Source: Bacillota bacterium (GTDB lineage Bacteria; Bacillota; Bacilli; Lactobacillales; Enterococcaceae). Taken from it: a stretch of DNA of 7,623 bases. Positions within the stretch are counted from its first letter, which is position 1. Each line of letters starts with the position of its first letter. The DNA lies in the NCBI GenBank assembly GCA_023389005.1, contig JAEWFE010000253.1, positions 1 to 7,623 on the forward strand, written 5' to 3'. Below the pieces are notes generated by a model. That model was given only the letters and a program-made list of their open reading frames with translations, did no database searches and was not told where the DNA came from. The position numbers were made by a program, and so were the translations under genes. Below are positions 1 to 5,859 of this stretch, one piece after another.

Positions 1-158
1 GGATTTTGCTCGGCTTTTCCCGTTAAATCAGTCATTAATGGATAGCCTTTTTGAAACGTCTTGTCCATCTGACCGGTCTGATCAAAAAGAACCGCCTTGG
101 TCGAAGTGGTCCCAACATCCACCCCTAAATAGTACTTATTTTGCTTGCTCAACCGCAT
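1..158 (-). CDS. gntK: FGGY-family sugar kinase, probably gluconate kinase (N-terminal part only)
   Basis: Only the first 52 codons are inside the window; the gene runs off at base 1. The residues YYLGVDVGTTSTKAVLFD (about 9-26) are the N-terminal phosphate-binding hairpin of the FGGY carbohydrate kinase family, and YPLMTDLTGKAEQNP (39-53) fits the next conserved stretch of these kinases. FGGY enzymes phosphorylate a sugar with ATP in the cytoplasm. The choice of gluconate as substrate is inferred from the gene directly upstream, which encodes 6-phosphogluconate dehydrogenase and would use the product. Xylulokinase or another FGGY kinase cannot be excluded from this fragment. The start overlaps the end of gnd by 23 bp, so the two are probably co-transcribed and translationally coupled. 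ATG at 158 was chosen; a GGGGG stretch lies only about 2 bases before it, so the TTG two codons further in (152) is a possible alternative start. Confidence 0.75.
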   Translation of the reverse strand, partial: MRLSKQNKYYLGVDVGTTSTKAVLFDQTGQMDKTFQKGYPLMTDLTGKAEQN

Positions 159-1035
159 GACCCCCGAATCCATTGCGTAAAGAAGAAACCACCTTCCCCG
201 CAAAAGTATCTGACTGTTGTGAACGTAGCCGCATCTGTAGCGACATGGTGATAATTGGTGCTGGAATACCTAATTTAAGTGCTTCTTCTATCGTCCATAA
301 GCCTTCACCTGAGCTATGAACCACACCTGTTAACTTATCTAAATGGACATCTTTTTCAAATGATTCAGCCATTAATTCCATCAACCATGAACGAATCACA
401 GAACCATGATTCCACAAATAAGCAACTGAATGTAAATCATAATCAAACGGCCCTTTTTCCAATATTTCAAAGCCCTCACCTATGGCTTGCATCATGCCAT
501 ATTCAATTCCGTTATGCACCATTTTCAAATAATGTCCACTGCCTACTTTTCCAGTATATAGATAACCATCTTTTTGCGCAATTTTTTCAAAAATGGGCTG
601 TAAGTATCGATGAAACATTTCCTCATTGCCACCAATCATGAAATTGCCACCGTTTAAAGCGCCATCCACACCACCTGATGTACCACAATCAAAAAAATAG
701 ATTTCCTTTGATTGACAACATTTGGCATTTGCTATGGAATCTTGATAAAAAGAATTTCCTCCATCAACTAGTAAATCGCCTGGCTCTAAAATCTCACTCA
801 ATTGATGAACCATTTGATTGGTAACTTTTCCAGCAGGTAACATCATCCAGACAATTCGCGGCTTAGGAAGATTACTTAGACTTTCAACGTCTTGAATAAC
901 AGTTGCACCTATTTTTTGTGCTTGCTTTCTTGCATTTTCACTAATATCAAATGCAGATACTTCAATCTCATTTCGCAACATATTCTCAACTAAATTGATT
1001 CCCATTTTTCCTAGACCAATCATTCCGATTTGCAT
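136..1035 (-). CDS. gnd: 6-phosphogluconate dehydrogenase, decarboxylating (short, NAD-type)
   Basis: The enzyme oxidises and decarboxylates 6-phosphogluconate to ribulose-5-phosphate in the cytoplasm. The 299-residue protein opens with a Rossmann motif GLGKMG (7-12). The second strand ends in an acidic residue (D30 in FDIS), which in this family points to NAD rather than NADP. DGGNS (91-95) and DCGTSGG (116-122) are substrate-binding motifs. KMVHNGIEYG (171-180) holds the expected catalytic Lys171 and Asn175 and the acid Glu178. At about 300 residues it belongs to the short GntZ/YqeC-like class, not the roughly 470-residue NADP form. A good ribosome site (AAAGGTG, 1044-1050) precedes ATG 1035. 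It is the first gene of an operon with the overlapping kinase and is divergent from the RpiR-type regulator. A role in gluconate catabolism is inferred from that pairing. Confidence 0.92.
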   Translation of the reverse strand: MQIGMIGLGKMGINLVENMLRNEIEVSAFDISENARKQAQKIGATVIQDVESLSNLPKPRIVWMMLPAGKVTNQMVHQLSEILEPGDLLVDGGNSFYQDSIANAKCCQSKEIYFFDCGTSGGVDGALNGGNFMIGGNEEMFHRYLQPIFEKIAQKDGYLYTGKVGSGHYLKMVHNGIEYGMMQAIGEGFEILEKGPFDYDLHSVAYLWNHGSVIRSWLMELMAESFEKDVHLDKLTGVVHSSGEGLWTIEEALKLGIPAPIITMSLQMRLRSQQSDTFAGKVVSSLRNGFGGHAVEQAK

Positions 1036-1079
1036 TTTTTAAACACCTTTCTGTTGGTTAATAAATAAAATAATGTTAT

Positions 1080-1085
1080 TATACT
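1080..1085 (+). promoter_or_regulatory. Possible -10 box of the RpiR-family regulator gene
   Basis: TATACT matches five of six consensus positions and would place the transcript start near 1092, about 27 bases before the ATG. No convincing -35 is seen (TTGGTT at 1054-1059 is 20 bp away), so the promoter may be weak or need an activator. It overlaps the -10 of the opposite gnd promoter. Confidence 0.35.
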
Positions 1086-1095
1086 TATACGAACA

Positions 1096-1105
1096 TTTCA
1101 TGAAA
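1096..1105. promoter_or_regulatory. Perfect palindrome, candidate operator for the RpiR-family protein
   Basis: TTTCATGAAA is a perfect 10-bp palindrome, extended on the left by CA to CATTTCATG. It overlaps the -35 of the gnd promoter and falls at the very start of the predicted regulator transcript, just before its GAGG site. The 9-mer CATTTCATG recurs at 4902-4910 upstream of the PTS gene. RpiR proteins bind dyad sites through an N-terminal HTH, so autoregulation plus control of gnd is a reasonable inference, but the binding itself is unproven. Confidence 0.45.
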
Positions 1106-1118
1106 AGAGGAATTTTTG

Positions 1119-1835
1119 ATGGATTTAGATTTAATCACCAAAGGAAAAATATTATCATCAAATGAGCTAAACATCCTAACTTATTTAGTTTCTAACATTG
1201 ACAACTTAGATAATCTATCTTTAAAAGAAATCTCTAAACAAGCATTTACCTCTCCAGCAACAATCGTACGTCTTGCACAAAAATTAGAGTTTTCTGGATC
1301 TCAAGAATTGTTCTATTACCTAAAAAGTCGTCCTACTACGCATAATAAAATTGTTAATGATGTACTAGATTTCCAAATGAATACAGAAGAACTAGAACCT
1401 CTAATCCAAGAAATGAAAAATATATATTTCCAATCTAATAAATTTATTATGATATATGCTAATGGTTTTTCTAGCATCCTCGCAGATTATTTACAAAAAA
1501 AATTATTAGTTAATGGAATAAAAACTTTGGCTGTAAATGCAACAGATTCATCAGGAGTTTTAGAGAATAACGTAGATGATATCTGTATGTTCATTTCAAT
1601 TTCTAAGTCAGGTGAAACTCAAAAAGTTTTTGAAAAAATGAAATATTGTCATTTAAAACACGTTCCTAATATACTATTTACTGGAAATCCAACTTCTAGA
1701 TGCGGTCTTCTTTCTGATATAACATTTGAAGTCTCTGATGAAAGCCCACTTGATAGACAAAATATTCATTATACTAGTTTCTTTGGAAAACTCATTCTAC
1801 TCTTTGAATTTATCGTACAAGAATTTGTAAAGTAA
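1119..1835 (+). CDS. RpiR/MurR-family transcriptional regulator (HTH + SIS), GlvR-like by context
   Basis: A 238-residue cytoplasmic DNA-binding protein with the usual RpiR layout. The N-terminal HTH covers roughly residues 13-60, with LKEISKQAFTSPATIVRLAQKL (35-56) as the helix-turn-helix. A C-terminal SIS (sugar isomerase) domain from about 105 contains GFSS (116-119) and the phosphosugar-binding SKSGET (162-167). Length is close to, slightly below, the family norm. SIS domains in this family sense phosphosugars. The start was set to ATG 1119 because GAGG (1107-1110) lies 8 bases before it; the in-frame TTG one codon earlier is less likely. It converges on the glv operon and diverges from gnd. 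In Bacillus subtilis the glv operon is controlled by GlvR, an RpiR-family activator, so the same role is inferred here, possibly extended to gnd. Confidence 0.88.
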   Translation: MDLDLITKGKILSSNELNILTYLVSNIDNLDNLSLKEISKQAFTSPATIVRLAQKLEFSGSQELFYYLKSRPTTHNKIVNDVLDFQMNTEELEPLIQEMKNIYFQSNKFIMIYANGFSSILADYLQKKLLVNGIKTLAVNATDSSGVLENNVDDICMFISISKSGETQKVFEKMKYCHLKHVPNILFTGNPTSRCGLLSDITFEVSDESPLDRQNIHYTSFFGKLILLFEFIVQEFVK

Positions 1836-1868
1836 ACTCAGAATATTTTTAAACAAATATTCTGAGTT
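1835..1868. terminator. Bidirectional terminator between rpiR and glvA
   Basis: A perfect 14-bp stem (1835-1848 with 1855-1868) encloses a 6-base loop (TTAAAC). It sits exactly between two convergent stop codons. The T-tract is modest on both sides (TTAATTTCG on plus, TTTAC on minus), but the stem length and position support termination in both directions. Confidence 0.75.
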
Positions 1869-1875
1869 AATTTCG

Positions 1876-3207
1876 TTATTTCAATTTTGGCCAAAAATCT
1901 TTATTCTCTTCAATTAAATCATCCAATAATTCTTTAGCCACTTTTGCACTTGGAACTGTTTTAGATAAAGTCAGCGCTTGCCATAATTTCTGATAGTTAC
2001 CTTCTACATACGCTTCAACAACTAATTTTTCAACCATAACTTGTTGGTACATTAATGTCTTATGGAACGTTGGAATTTGACCTTGTGCAAGGGGTTCTGG
2101 ACCATCTGATCCCACGATACATGGGACTTCAACCATTGCATCATCAGGAAAATCAGCAATAGCACCATTATTTTCAACAATCATAACCATTCTTTCTTGA
2201 GTATTAAATGCAATTGCACGAGCTAAATCAACAATAAAGGTTGCATGAGAGTCTATATCGAATCCGATTTTATCTGCAGAGTTATTTTCAATAATTTTTT
2301 TCGCATGATCAAATACTTTTTTCTCACGCCCATCCATTACTTCATTTGCTCTAGTATATTCAGGATGCTCCATCATATGTTCATATACGTAGTCCCCATA
2401 TAAATAATATTTTAAGTACGTATTTGGTAAGAATTCAGGCGCAACAGCTAATAAATCTTTTGCTTTCTTATGTGTTTCTTGCCAACTCAAATCCATATGC
2501 TGAGTATCTACTTCTATTTGAGTTAAGTACCCATTTTCCGACACGTAATCCTTAATTTTCTCTATATACTCATTTCCTTCTTTATCTTTGATACTAGTCC
2601 ACCATCCAAAATGGTTTAATCCAAAATATCTAACTAATAAGTCTTTAGGTTTTTTCCCAATAATTTGTGACATTCGTCGTAATGTTCCGACAGGCATATC
2701 ACAAATATTCAATACTTTAGAGTTTGGTCTCAATACTCTACAAGCTTCAGCTACAATCGCTGCAGGATTTGAATAATTTAACATCCAACAATCTGGTGCG
2801 TATTTTTCCATATAATCAATAATTTCTAACATACCTGTAATACTTCTAAGTCCGTATGCTATCCCACCGGGGCCACAAGTTTCTTGTCCAAAGACCCCAT
2901 GTCGTAATGGTACCTTTTCATCCTTTTCACGCATTGCATATTTACCCACACGAATATGAGCCATACAAAAGTCCATATTTGAAAAAGCTTCAACAGGATC
3001 AGTAGTATAATCAAAATCTATATTTGGAGCCTGTTCAGAGAGCATTATTTTTAATGCCTTGCCTAAAATTCCTTGTCTTTCTTCATCATTATCATATAGT
3101 CTTAGCTTTTTGATTGGGAAACGATCTAGATTATCCAACAGCATCATAACAATTCCTGGAGTAAACGTACTACCTCCACCTGCAATTACAACTGAAAATT
3201 CTCTCAT
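1876..3207 (-). CDS. glvA: 6-phospho-alpha-glucosidase, glycoside hydrolase family 4
   Basis: This cytoplasmic enzyme hydrolyses 6-phosphorylated alpha-glucosides (maltose-6'-phosphate and relatives) to glucose-6-phosphate plus glucose, using NAD+ and a divalent metal such as Mn2+. At 443 residues it has full family length. The N-terminal Rossmann motif is VVIAGGGSTFTPG (6-18), followed by an acidic NAD-binding residue in LYDND (D39). CDMP (169-172) is the signature that separates the phospho-alpha-glucosidases from phospho-beta-glucosidases of GH4; Cys169 should bind metal and Asp170 act as acid. His199 in GLNHFGWW is the second metal ligand, and Tyr264 in PNTYLKYY is the likely base by alignment with GlvA. 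The ATG shares its A with the stop of the upstream PTS gene (TAATG), and a GAGG site lies inside that gene's end. The exact disaccharide used cannot be told from sequence. Confidence 0.92.
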   Translation of the reverse strand: MREFSVVIAGGGSTFTPGIVMMLLDNLDRFPIKKLRLYDNDEERQGILGKALKIMLSEQAPNIDFDYTTDPVEAFSNMDFCMAHIRVGKYAMREKDEKVPLRHGVFGQETCGPGGIAYGLRSITGMLEIIDYMEKYAPDCWMLNYSNPAAIVAEACRVLRPNSKVLNICDMPVGTLRRMSQIIGKKPKDLLVRYFGLNHFGWWTSIKDKEGNEYIEKIKDYVSENGYLTQIEVDTQHMDLSWQETHKKAKDLLAVAPEFLPNTYLKYYLYGDYVYEHMMEHPEYTRANEVMDGREKKVFDHAKKIIENNSADKIGFDIDSHATFIVDLARAIAFNTQERMVMIVENNGAIADFPDDAMVEVPCIVGSDGPEPLAQGQIPTFHKTLMYQQVMVEKLVVEAYVEGNYQKLWQALTLSKTVPSAKVAKELLDDLIEENKDFWPKLK

Positions 3208-4811
3208 TATTCTTCCTCTTCCTTTCCTAAATATCTATCTAAGTTTTCTCTAACTTTAGTTACAGTTAATCCGTAAACAACTTGAACATTGTTTCCTTTT
3301 TTCATGACACCCTTTGCATCAGTTTTATTCATTAATATTTCATCATTTACTTTGTTAGCATCTTTTACTACTAGACGTAAGCGAGTATAACAATTTGATA
3401 CAGAAACAATATTATCTTCTCCACCTAATCCTTCTACAATCGTTGCAGATACATCATCAGAAGAAGTTTTTATGTCCGCCTGTGAAGCTTTTTCTTGCTC
3501 TTTCTTCTCAATGTAATCTTTCTTATCATAAAGTTTTATTTCACTATTTCCTTGTTCTCTTCCGATTGTTTGTAAATTAAATTTACTAATTAAGAATCTA
3601 AAAATTACATAGTATAGAACAAAATATATCAATCCAACTAAAATGTAGATTGGCCATCTAGTTTTTTCAAATCCTAGGGGGACATTATATAGCAAGAAAT
3701 CAATAAAACCGTTTGGACCAATAGCTCGAGAACCTAGTACATTTAAAGTAACCATACTTAATCCGCTTAAAACAGCATGTACAACAAACAACATTGGTGC
3801 AACAAACATAAATGAAAACTCAATAGGTTCTGTTACCCCTGCAATAAAAGAAGTAACAGCAGCTGGAATTAAGATTGTTTTTACTTTTCTTTTATTTTCA
3901 GCCGGAGCCATATGATACAGTGCTAAACATGCACCAATTAATCCGAACATTTTAGAAATACCTCTTGCATCCCAAATTACACTTCTAGATAAAACTTTTA
4001 CAGCAGGATCAGCAATTTCAGCAAAGTATATATTACGCGCACCTTCATAAAGATGACCCGCAACATCAACAGACCCTCCTAATGAAGTATATAAGAATGG
4101 TGTATATACTAAATGATGTAATCCAGTTGGTATCAATAGTCTTTCCAACATTCCGTATAAGAAAATTCCAAAATTACCTGAAGATTTGATTATTAATCCT
4201 AAATGATCAATTCCTGACTGAACAACTGGCCATACATATGAACAAATAATAGCTGAAATAACCAAGATAGGAATCAATACAATAAATACAAATCTAGCAC
4301 CACCATAAATTTGAAAAGCATTATTAGACTCTGTATCAATAAACTTATTATGAACTAGAGCAACAATAATTCCTAAAATAATTCCAAGGAATACGCCCAT
4401 ATCTAAAACTTGTACCCCTAATACCATAGCTTGACCAGAGCCTTGCAATTTATCAGGTGCAACTAAGTGATTTTGCAATTGTAAAAATTTATTCATTGCA
4501 TAAAGAAAAACTAAATATCCTAGCAAGGCGGTAAATCCCGCTTCTGCTTTTTTCTTTCTAGCTAATCCTATTGCAATCCCAACACAGAAAATAACGCCTA
4601 AATTTGTAAGAACTGGTAGTAATGAAGCTGATAGGATACTTCCAAATCCCATTGTCACAGGATTGTTTAAAAATGGCAGCAACTCAATCAACCTTGCATT
4701 CGTCAAAACATTTCCTATCGCAATTAAAATACCCGCAATTGGTAAAATTAAAACTGGGAAAAACATTGCGCGAGAAAATTTCTGCATTGCATCCAACACT
4801 TTGTCTTTCAT
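3207..4811 (-). CDS. glvC: PTS alpha-glucoside transporter subunit EIICB
   Basis: A membrane permease that takes up and phosphorylates an alpha-glucoside with phosphate from the PTS chain. The 534-residue protein has an EIIC domain (about 1-415) with multiple hydrophobic segments, starting with MFFPVLILPIAGILIAIGNV. It includes GLHHLVYTPF (230-239) and the conserved GVTEPIEFSF (325-334) of the glucose/glucoside EIIC superfamily. A charged linker (about 418-452) joins it to an EIIB domain (about 455-530) whose phosphorylated cysteine is Cys474 in SNCYTRLRL. There is no EIIA domain, so a glucose-type EIIA must act in trans, as for GlvC/MalB. ATG 4811 was chosen because an AAAGGAAG site precedes it at 4825-4832; the ATG 9 codons upstream (4838) lies only about 5 bases past the predicted transcript start and has no ribosome site. 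The downstream glucosidase overlaps its stop, which supports one operon and one substrate. Confidence 0.9.
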   Translation of the reverse strand: MKDKVLDAMQKFSRAMFFPVLILPIAGILIAIGNVLTNARLIELLPFLNNPVTMGFGSILSASLLPVLTNLGVIFCVGIAIGLARKKKAEAGFTALLGYLVFLYAMNKFLQLQNHLVAPDKLQGSGQAMVLGVQVLDMGVFLGIILGIIVALVHNKFIDTESNNAFQIYGGARFVFIVLIPILVISAIICSYVWPVVQSGIDHLGLIIKSSGNFGIFLYGMLERLLIPTGLHHLVYTPFLYTSLGGSVDVAGHLYEGARNIYFAEIADPAVKVLSRSVIWDARGISKMFGLIGACLALYHMAPAENKRKVKTILIPAAVTSFIAGVTEPIEFSFMFVAPMLFVVHAVLSGLSMVTLNVLGSRAIGPNGFIDFLLYNVPLGFEKTRWPIYILVGLIYFVLYYVIFRFLISKFNLQTIGREQGNSEIKLYDKKDYIEKKEQEKASQADIKTSSDDVSATIVEGLGGEDNIVSVSNCYTRLRLVVKDANKVNDEILMNKTDAKGVMKKGNNVQVVYGLTVTKVRENLDRYLGKEEEE

Positions 4812-4849
4812 AAAACACCAAAACTTCCTTTCTTTCATTTGATGGTCTC

Positions 4850-4878
4850 ATTATAGAGCGTGATATTTTTATAGTAAA
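4850..4878 (-). promoter_or_regulatory. Promoter of the glvC-glvA operon
   Basis: On the minus strand, -35 TTTACT (4878-4873) and a perfect -10 TATAAT (4855-4850) are separated by 17 bp. The start is predicted near 4843, giving a leader of about 30 bases with the AAAGGAAG site before ATG 4811. The position of this promoter is the main argument against the ATG at 4838. Confidence 0.7.
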
Positions 4879-4879
4879 T

Positions 4880-4894
4880 AGATAACGCTTACAA
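4880..4894 (-). promoter_or_regulatory. cre site (CcpA binding box)
   Basis: TTGTAAGCGTTATCT on the minus strand fits every position of the Gram-positive cre consensus WTGNAANCGNWNNCW. It abuts the -35 box, centred near -44 from the predicted start, so bound CcpA/HPr-Ser-P would probably hinder RNA polymerase. This implies carbon catabolite repression of the glv operon, as expected for a secondary sugar. Confidence 0.8.
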
Positions 4895-4902
4895 AGGAAT
4901 GC

Positions 4903-4927
4903 ATTTCATGTTCTGAAATAGATTTCA
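4903..4927. promoter_or_regulatory. Cluster of ATTTCA/TGAAAT half-sites, candidate regulator site
   Basis: Three half-sites follow each other: ATTTCA (4903-4908), TGAAAT (4914-4919) and ATTTCA (4922-4927). They give two overlapping perfect inverted repeats with 5-base and 2-base spacers. The cluster is centred near -72 from the predicted glvC start, upstream of the -35 and cre, which is an activator-like position. CATTTCATG (4902-4910) also occurs next to the rpiR gene. Binding by that RpiR-type protein is an inference. Confidence 0.45.
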
Positions 4928-5103
4928 AATCAACTCTTTACAATAATCCCATTAAATTGCTTTATCATAACTGAATAATCTTGTTATAAAATCAGTTTAT
5001 CAATCCTACACTTATTCCACTGCTAAGTAACCTGTCACCTTACTTTCTCAATCGGCATCTATGAAATAGTTATTAAGTTGAGAATTTTCTCCATTGATTT
5101 TTT
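4928..5103. other. Non-coding, AT-rich gap between the glv operon and the toxin-antitoxin module
   Basis: No convincing gene is seen on either strand; the longest start-to-stop runs with a plausible start are about a dozen codons. Three weak structures are visible. AAGTAA/TTACTT (5025-5030 and 5040-5045) can pair around a 9-base loop. TTCTCAA/TTGAGAA (5045-5051 and 5078-5084) forms a 7-bp inverted repeat 26 bases apart. GAGAA-TT-TTCTC (5080-5091) is a short dyad just before the antitoxin promoter. None matches a known RNA family that I recognise. Confidence 0.5.
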
Positions 5104-5132
5104 TTGACTTCAAATAGCTTTGATGATAAAAT
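5104..5132 (+). promoter_or_regulatory. Strong extended -10 promoter of the antitoxin RNA
   Basis: -35 TTGACT (5104-5109) matches five of six positions. A 17-bp spacer separates it from -10 TAAAAT (5127-5132), also five of six, with an extended -10 TG at 5124-5125. Transcription should start near 5139, five bases before the first repeat. This is the expected strong promoter that keeps the antitoxin RNA in excess over the toxin in type III systems. Confidence 0.8.
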
Positions 5133-5143
5133 TTATTTAGAAT

Positions 5144-5233
5144 TTAAAGGAGGCGACCCACTGCCTGTATCCCAAAGGTGGACGTTAAAGGAGGCGACCC
5201 ACTGCCTGTATCCCAAAGGTGGACGTTAAAGGA
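5144..5233 (+). repeat. Two perfect 41-bp tandem repeats plus an 8-bp partial third copy
   Basis: Units at 5144-5184 and 5185-5225 are identical base for base. Each starts TTAAAGGAGGCGACCC and ends AAAGGTGGACG. A third copy begins (TTAAAGGA, 5226-5233) and then breaks off into the terminator stem. There are no spacers, which excludes a CRISPR array. About 2.2 copies is on the low side for a ToxI-type array; the lactococcal AbiQ antitoxin has about 2.8 copies of 35 bases. Confidence 0.97.
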
Positions 5234-5270
5234 AGAGCTAGGTAATATTGCCTAGCTCTTCTTATTTTTT
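5230..5270 (+). terminator. Rho-independent terminator between antitoxin RNA and toxin gene
   Basis: GAAGAGCTAGG (5232-5242) pairs perfectly with CCTAGCTCTTC (5251-5261) around an 8-base loop. The outer pairs 5231/5262 (G-T wobble) and 5230/5263 add two more. TTTTTT follows at 5265-5270. In type III systems such a hairpin ends most transcripts after the antitoxin and lets a minority read through into the toxin. The toxin's ribosome site begins right after the T-run. Confidence 0.93.
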
Positions 5271-5280
5271 GGAGGATATT

Positions 5281-5859
5281 ATGCAATTCATTAATAATAA
5301 AATTTCATTTTATACGATTGATTTCGACTATACGAATTATCTTTATACTATTGATAACCAAGTATATTTTAATCCCAATTATATTAATGAGACGAAGCCC
5401 TATATTGGGATAATTGTTAATGTCAAAAATCTAAAATATTTTATACCGCTAACTTCTGCTAAAACTAAGCATAGTAAACAACGATTAAAAACAAACAATT
5501 ATATAACTATTTTTGAAACTGTAGATATTACTACAAATAAAAAAGGGGCAATATATAAGCAAATGCCTAATAGCACTACTGAAAAATACCACCTCTTATC
5601 TGTATTAGACATCAGAAAAATGATTCCTGTTCCTAAAAATTGCTATCAAAAAATCGATATTCCAAGTTTAGATATCAAGCAACAGTACCTTCTTTTCAAA
5701 GAGTTATCATTCTGCAAACAATATCAGAAAGAAATAATTGATAGAGTAAATAAATTGTATGCGAAGACAGAAAAGAGAGGTAAAGCCTTAAGTGACTTCC
5801 ATTGTGACTATTTAAAACTTGAGAACGCAATGAAGTTCTACAATAAAAACAGCACGTAG
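5281..5859 (+). CDS. toxN: Type III toxin-antitoxin system ToxN/AbiQ-family endoribonuclease toxin
   Basis: A 192-residue protein that I recognise as ToxN/AbiQ by pattern. FYTIDFDYTNYL (10-21) corresponds to the N-terminal FYTISSKYIKYL of ToxN. KPYIGIIVNVKNLKYFIPLTSAK (39-61) contains the PLTS core, and MIPVP (114-118) is the second conserved block. By alignment with ToxN of Pectobacterium, Tyr17, Lys39, Thr58, Ser59 and Lys61 match the functional residues Tyr10, Lys33, Thr52, Ser53 and Lys55. The family cuts RNA at A-rich sites in the cytoplasm, stops growth, and can abort phage infection. It is somewhat longer than ToxN or AbiQ (about 170), the extra lying near residues 67-105. ATG 5281 was chosen because GGAGG (5271-5275) lies 5 bases before it; an in-frame TTG at 5248 falls inside the terminator hairpin. 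The gene is visibly AT-rich (12 G/C in its first 60 bases). It is downstream of its own antitoxin repeats and terminator, the diagnostic arrangement. Confidence 0.93.
   Translation: MQFINNKISFYTIDFDYTNYLYTIDNQVYFNPNYINETKPYIGIIVNVKNLKYFIPLTSAKTKHSKQRLKTNNYITIFETVDITTNKKGAIYKQMPNSTTEKYHLLSVLDIRKMIPVPKNCYQKIDIPSLDIKQQYLLFKELSFCKQYQKEIIDRVNKLYAKTEKRGKALSDFHCDYLKLENAMKFYNKNST

Larger units (their letters stand above)
1078..1106 (-). promoter_or_regulatory. Promoter of gnd-gntK
   Basis: Reading the minus strand, there is a perfect -10 TATAAT (1083-1078) and, 17 bp upstream, a -35 TTTTCA (1106-1101) that matches four of six consensus positions. The predicted start is near 1071, which leaves a leader of about 35 bases containing the AAAGGTG ribosome site. 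The -35 lies inside the TTTCATGAAA palindrome, so a protein bound there should affect this promoter. Confidence 0.65.
5139..5270 (+). ncRNA. toxI: ToxI/AntiQ-like antitoxin RNA of a type III toxin-antitoxin system
   Basis: Predicted transcript from the extended -10 promoter through the tandem repeats to the terminator in front of the toxin gene. In type III systems the RNA is cut by the toxin into single-repeat units that fold as pseudoknots and bind and block the toxin. Each 41-base unit here can form an H-type pseudoknot. In unit 1, AGGC (5151-5154) pairs with GCCT (5163-5166), and CCAC (5158-5161), lying in that loop, pairs with GTGG (5178-5181). Unit 2 repeats this 41 bases on. The A-rich unit boundary (TTAAAGG) resembles the A-rich cut sites of known ToxN enzymes. 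I do not recognise this repeat from a described system. The ends are inferred from promoter and terminator; the fold was done by eye. Confidence 0.82.

Noticed and set aside
279..641. Plus-strand reading frame inside gnd
   Set aside because: It lies opposite a well-conserved enzyme gene, with no ribosome site and no recognisable family.
2588..3253. Two short plus-strand frames opposite glvA and the glvC end
   Set aside because: Low-complexity translations opposite conserved GH4 and PTS genes; taken as antisense shadows.
3395..4813. Short plus-strand frames opposite glvC
   Set aside because: No start signals and no family resemblance; they mirror the codon pattern of the transporter gene.
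4812..4838. Longer PTS start at ATG 4838
   Set aside because: It is about 5 bases after the predicted transcript start and lacks a ribosome site; AAAGGAAG serves ATG 4811.
5144..5225. CRISPR array
   Set aside because: The two repeats are directly adjacent with no spacer, and they sit between a promoter and a terminator next to a ToxN-type gene.
5178..5255. Small GTG-started reading frame of about 25 codons running through the second repeat and terminator
   Set aside because: No properly spaced ribosome site, it ends inside the terminator hairpin, and the exact repeats are better explained as a structured RNA.
5248..5280. Longer toxin start at TTG 5248
   Set aside because: This start lies in the terminator loop and right arm; GGAGG at 5271-5275 and ATG 5281 fit the family N-terminus.
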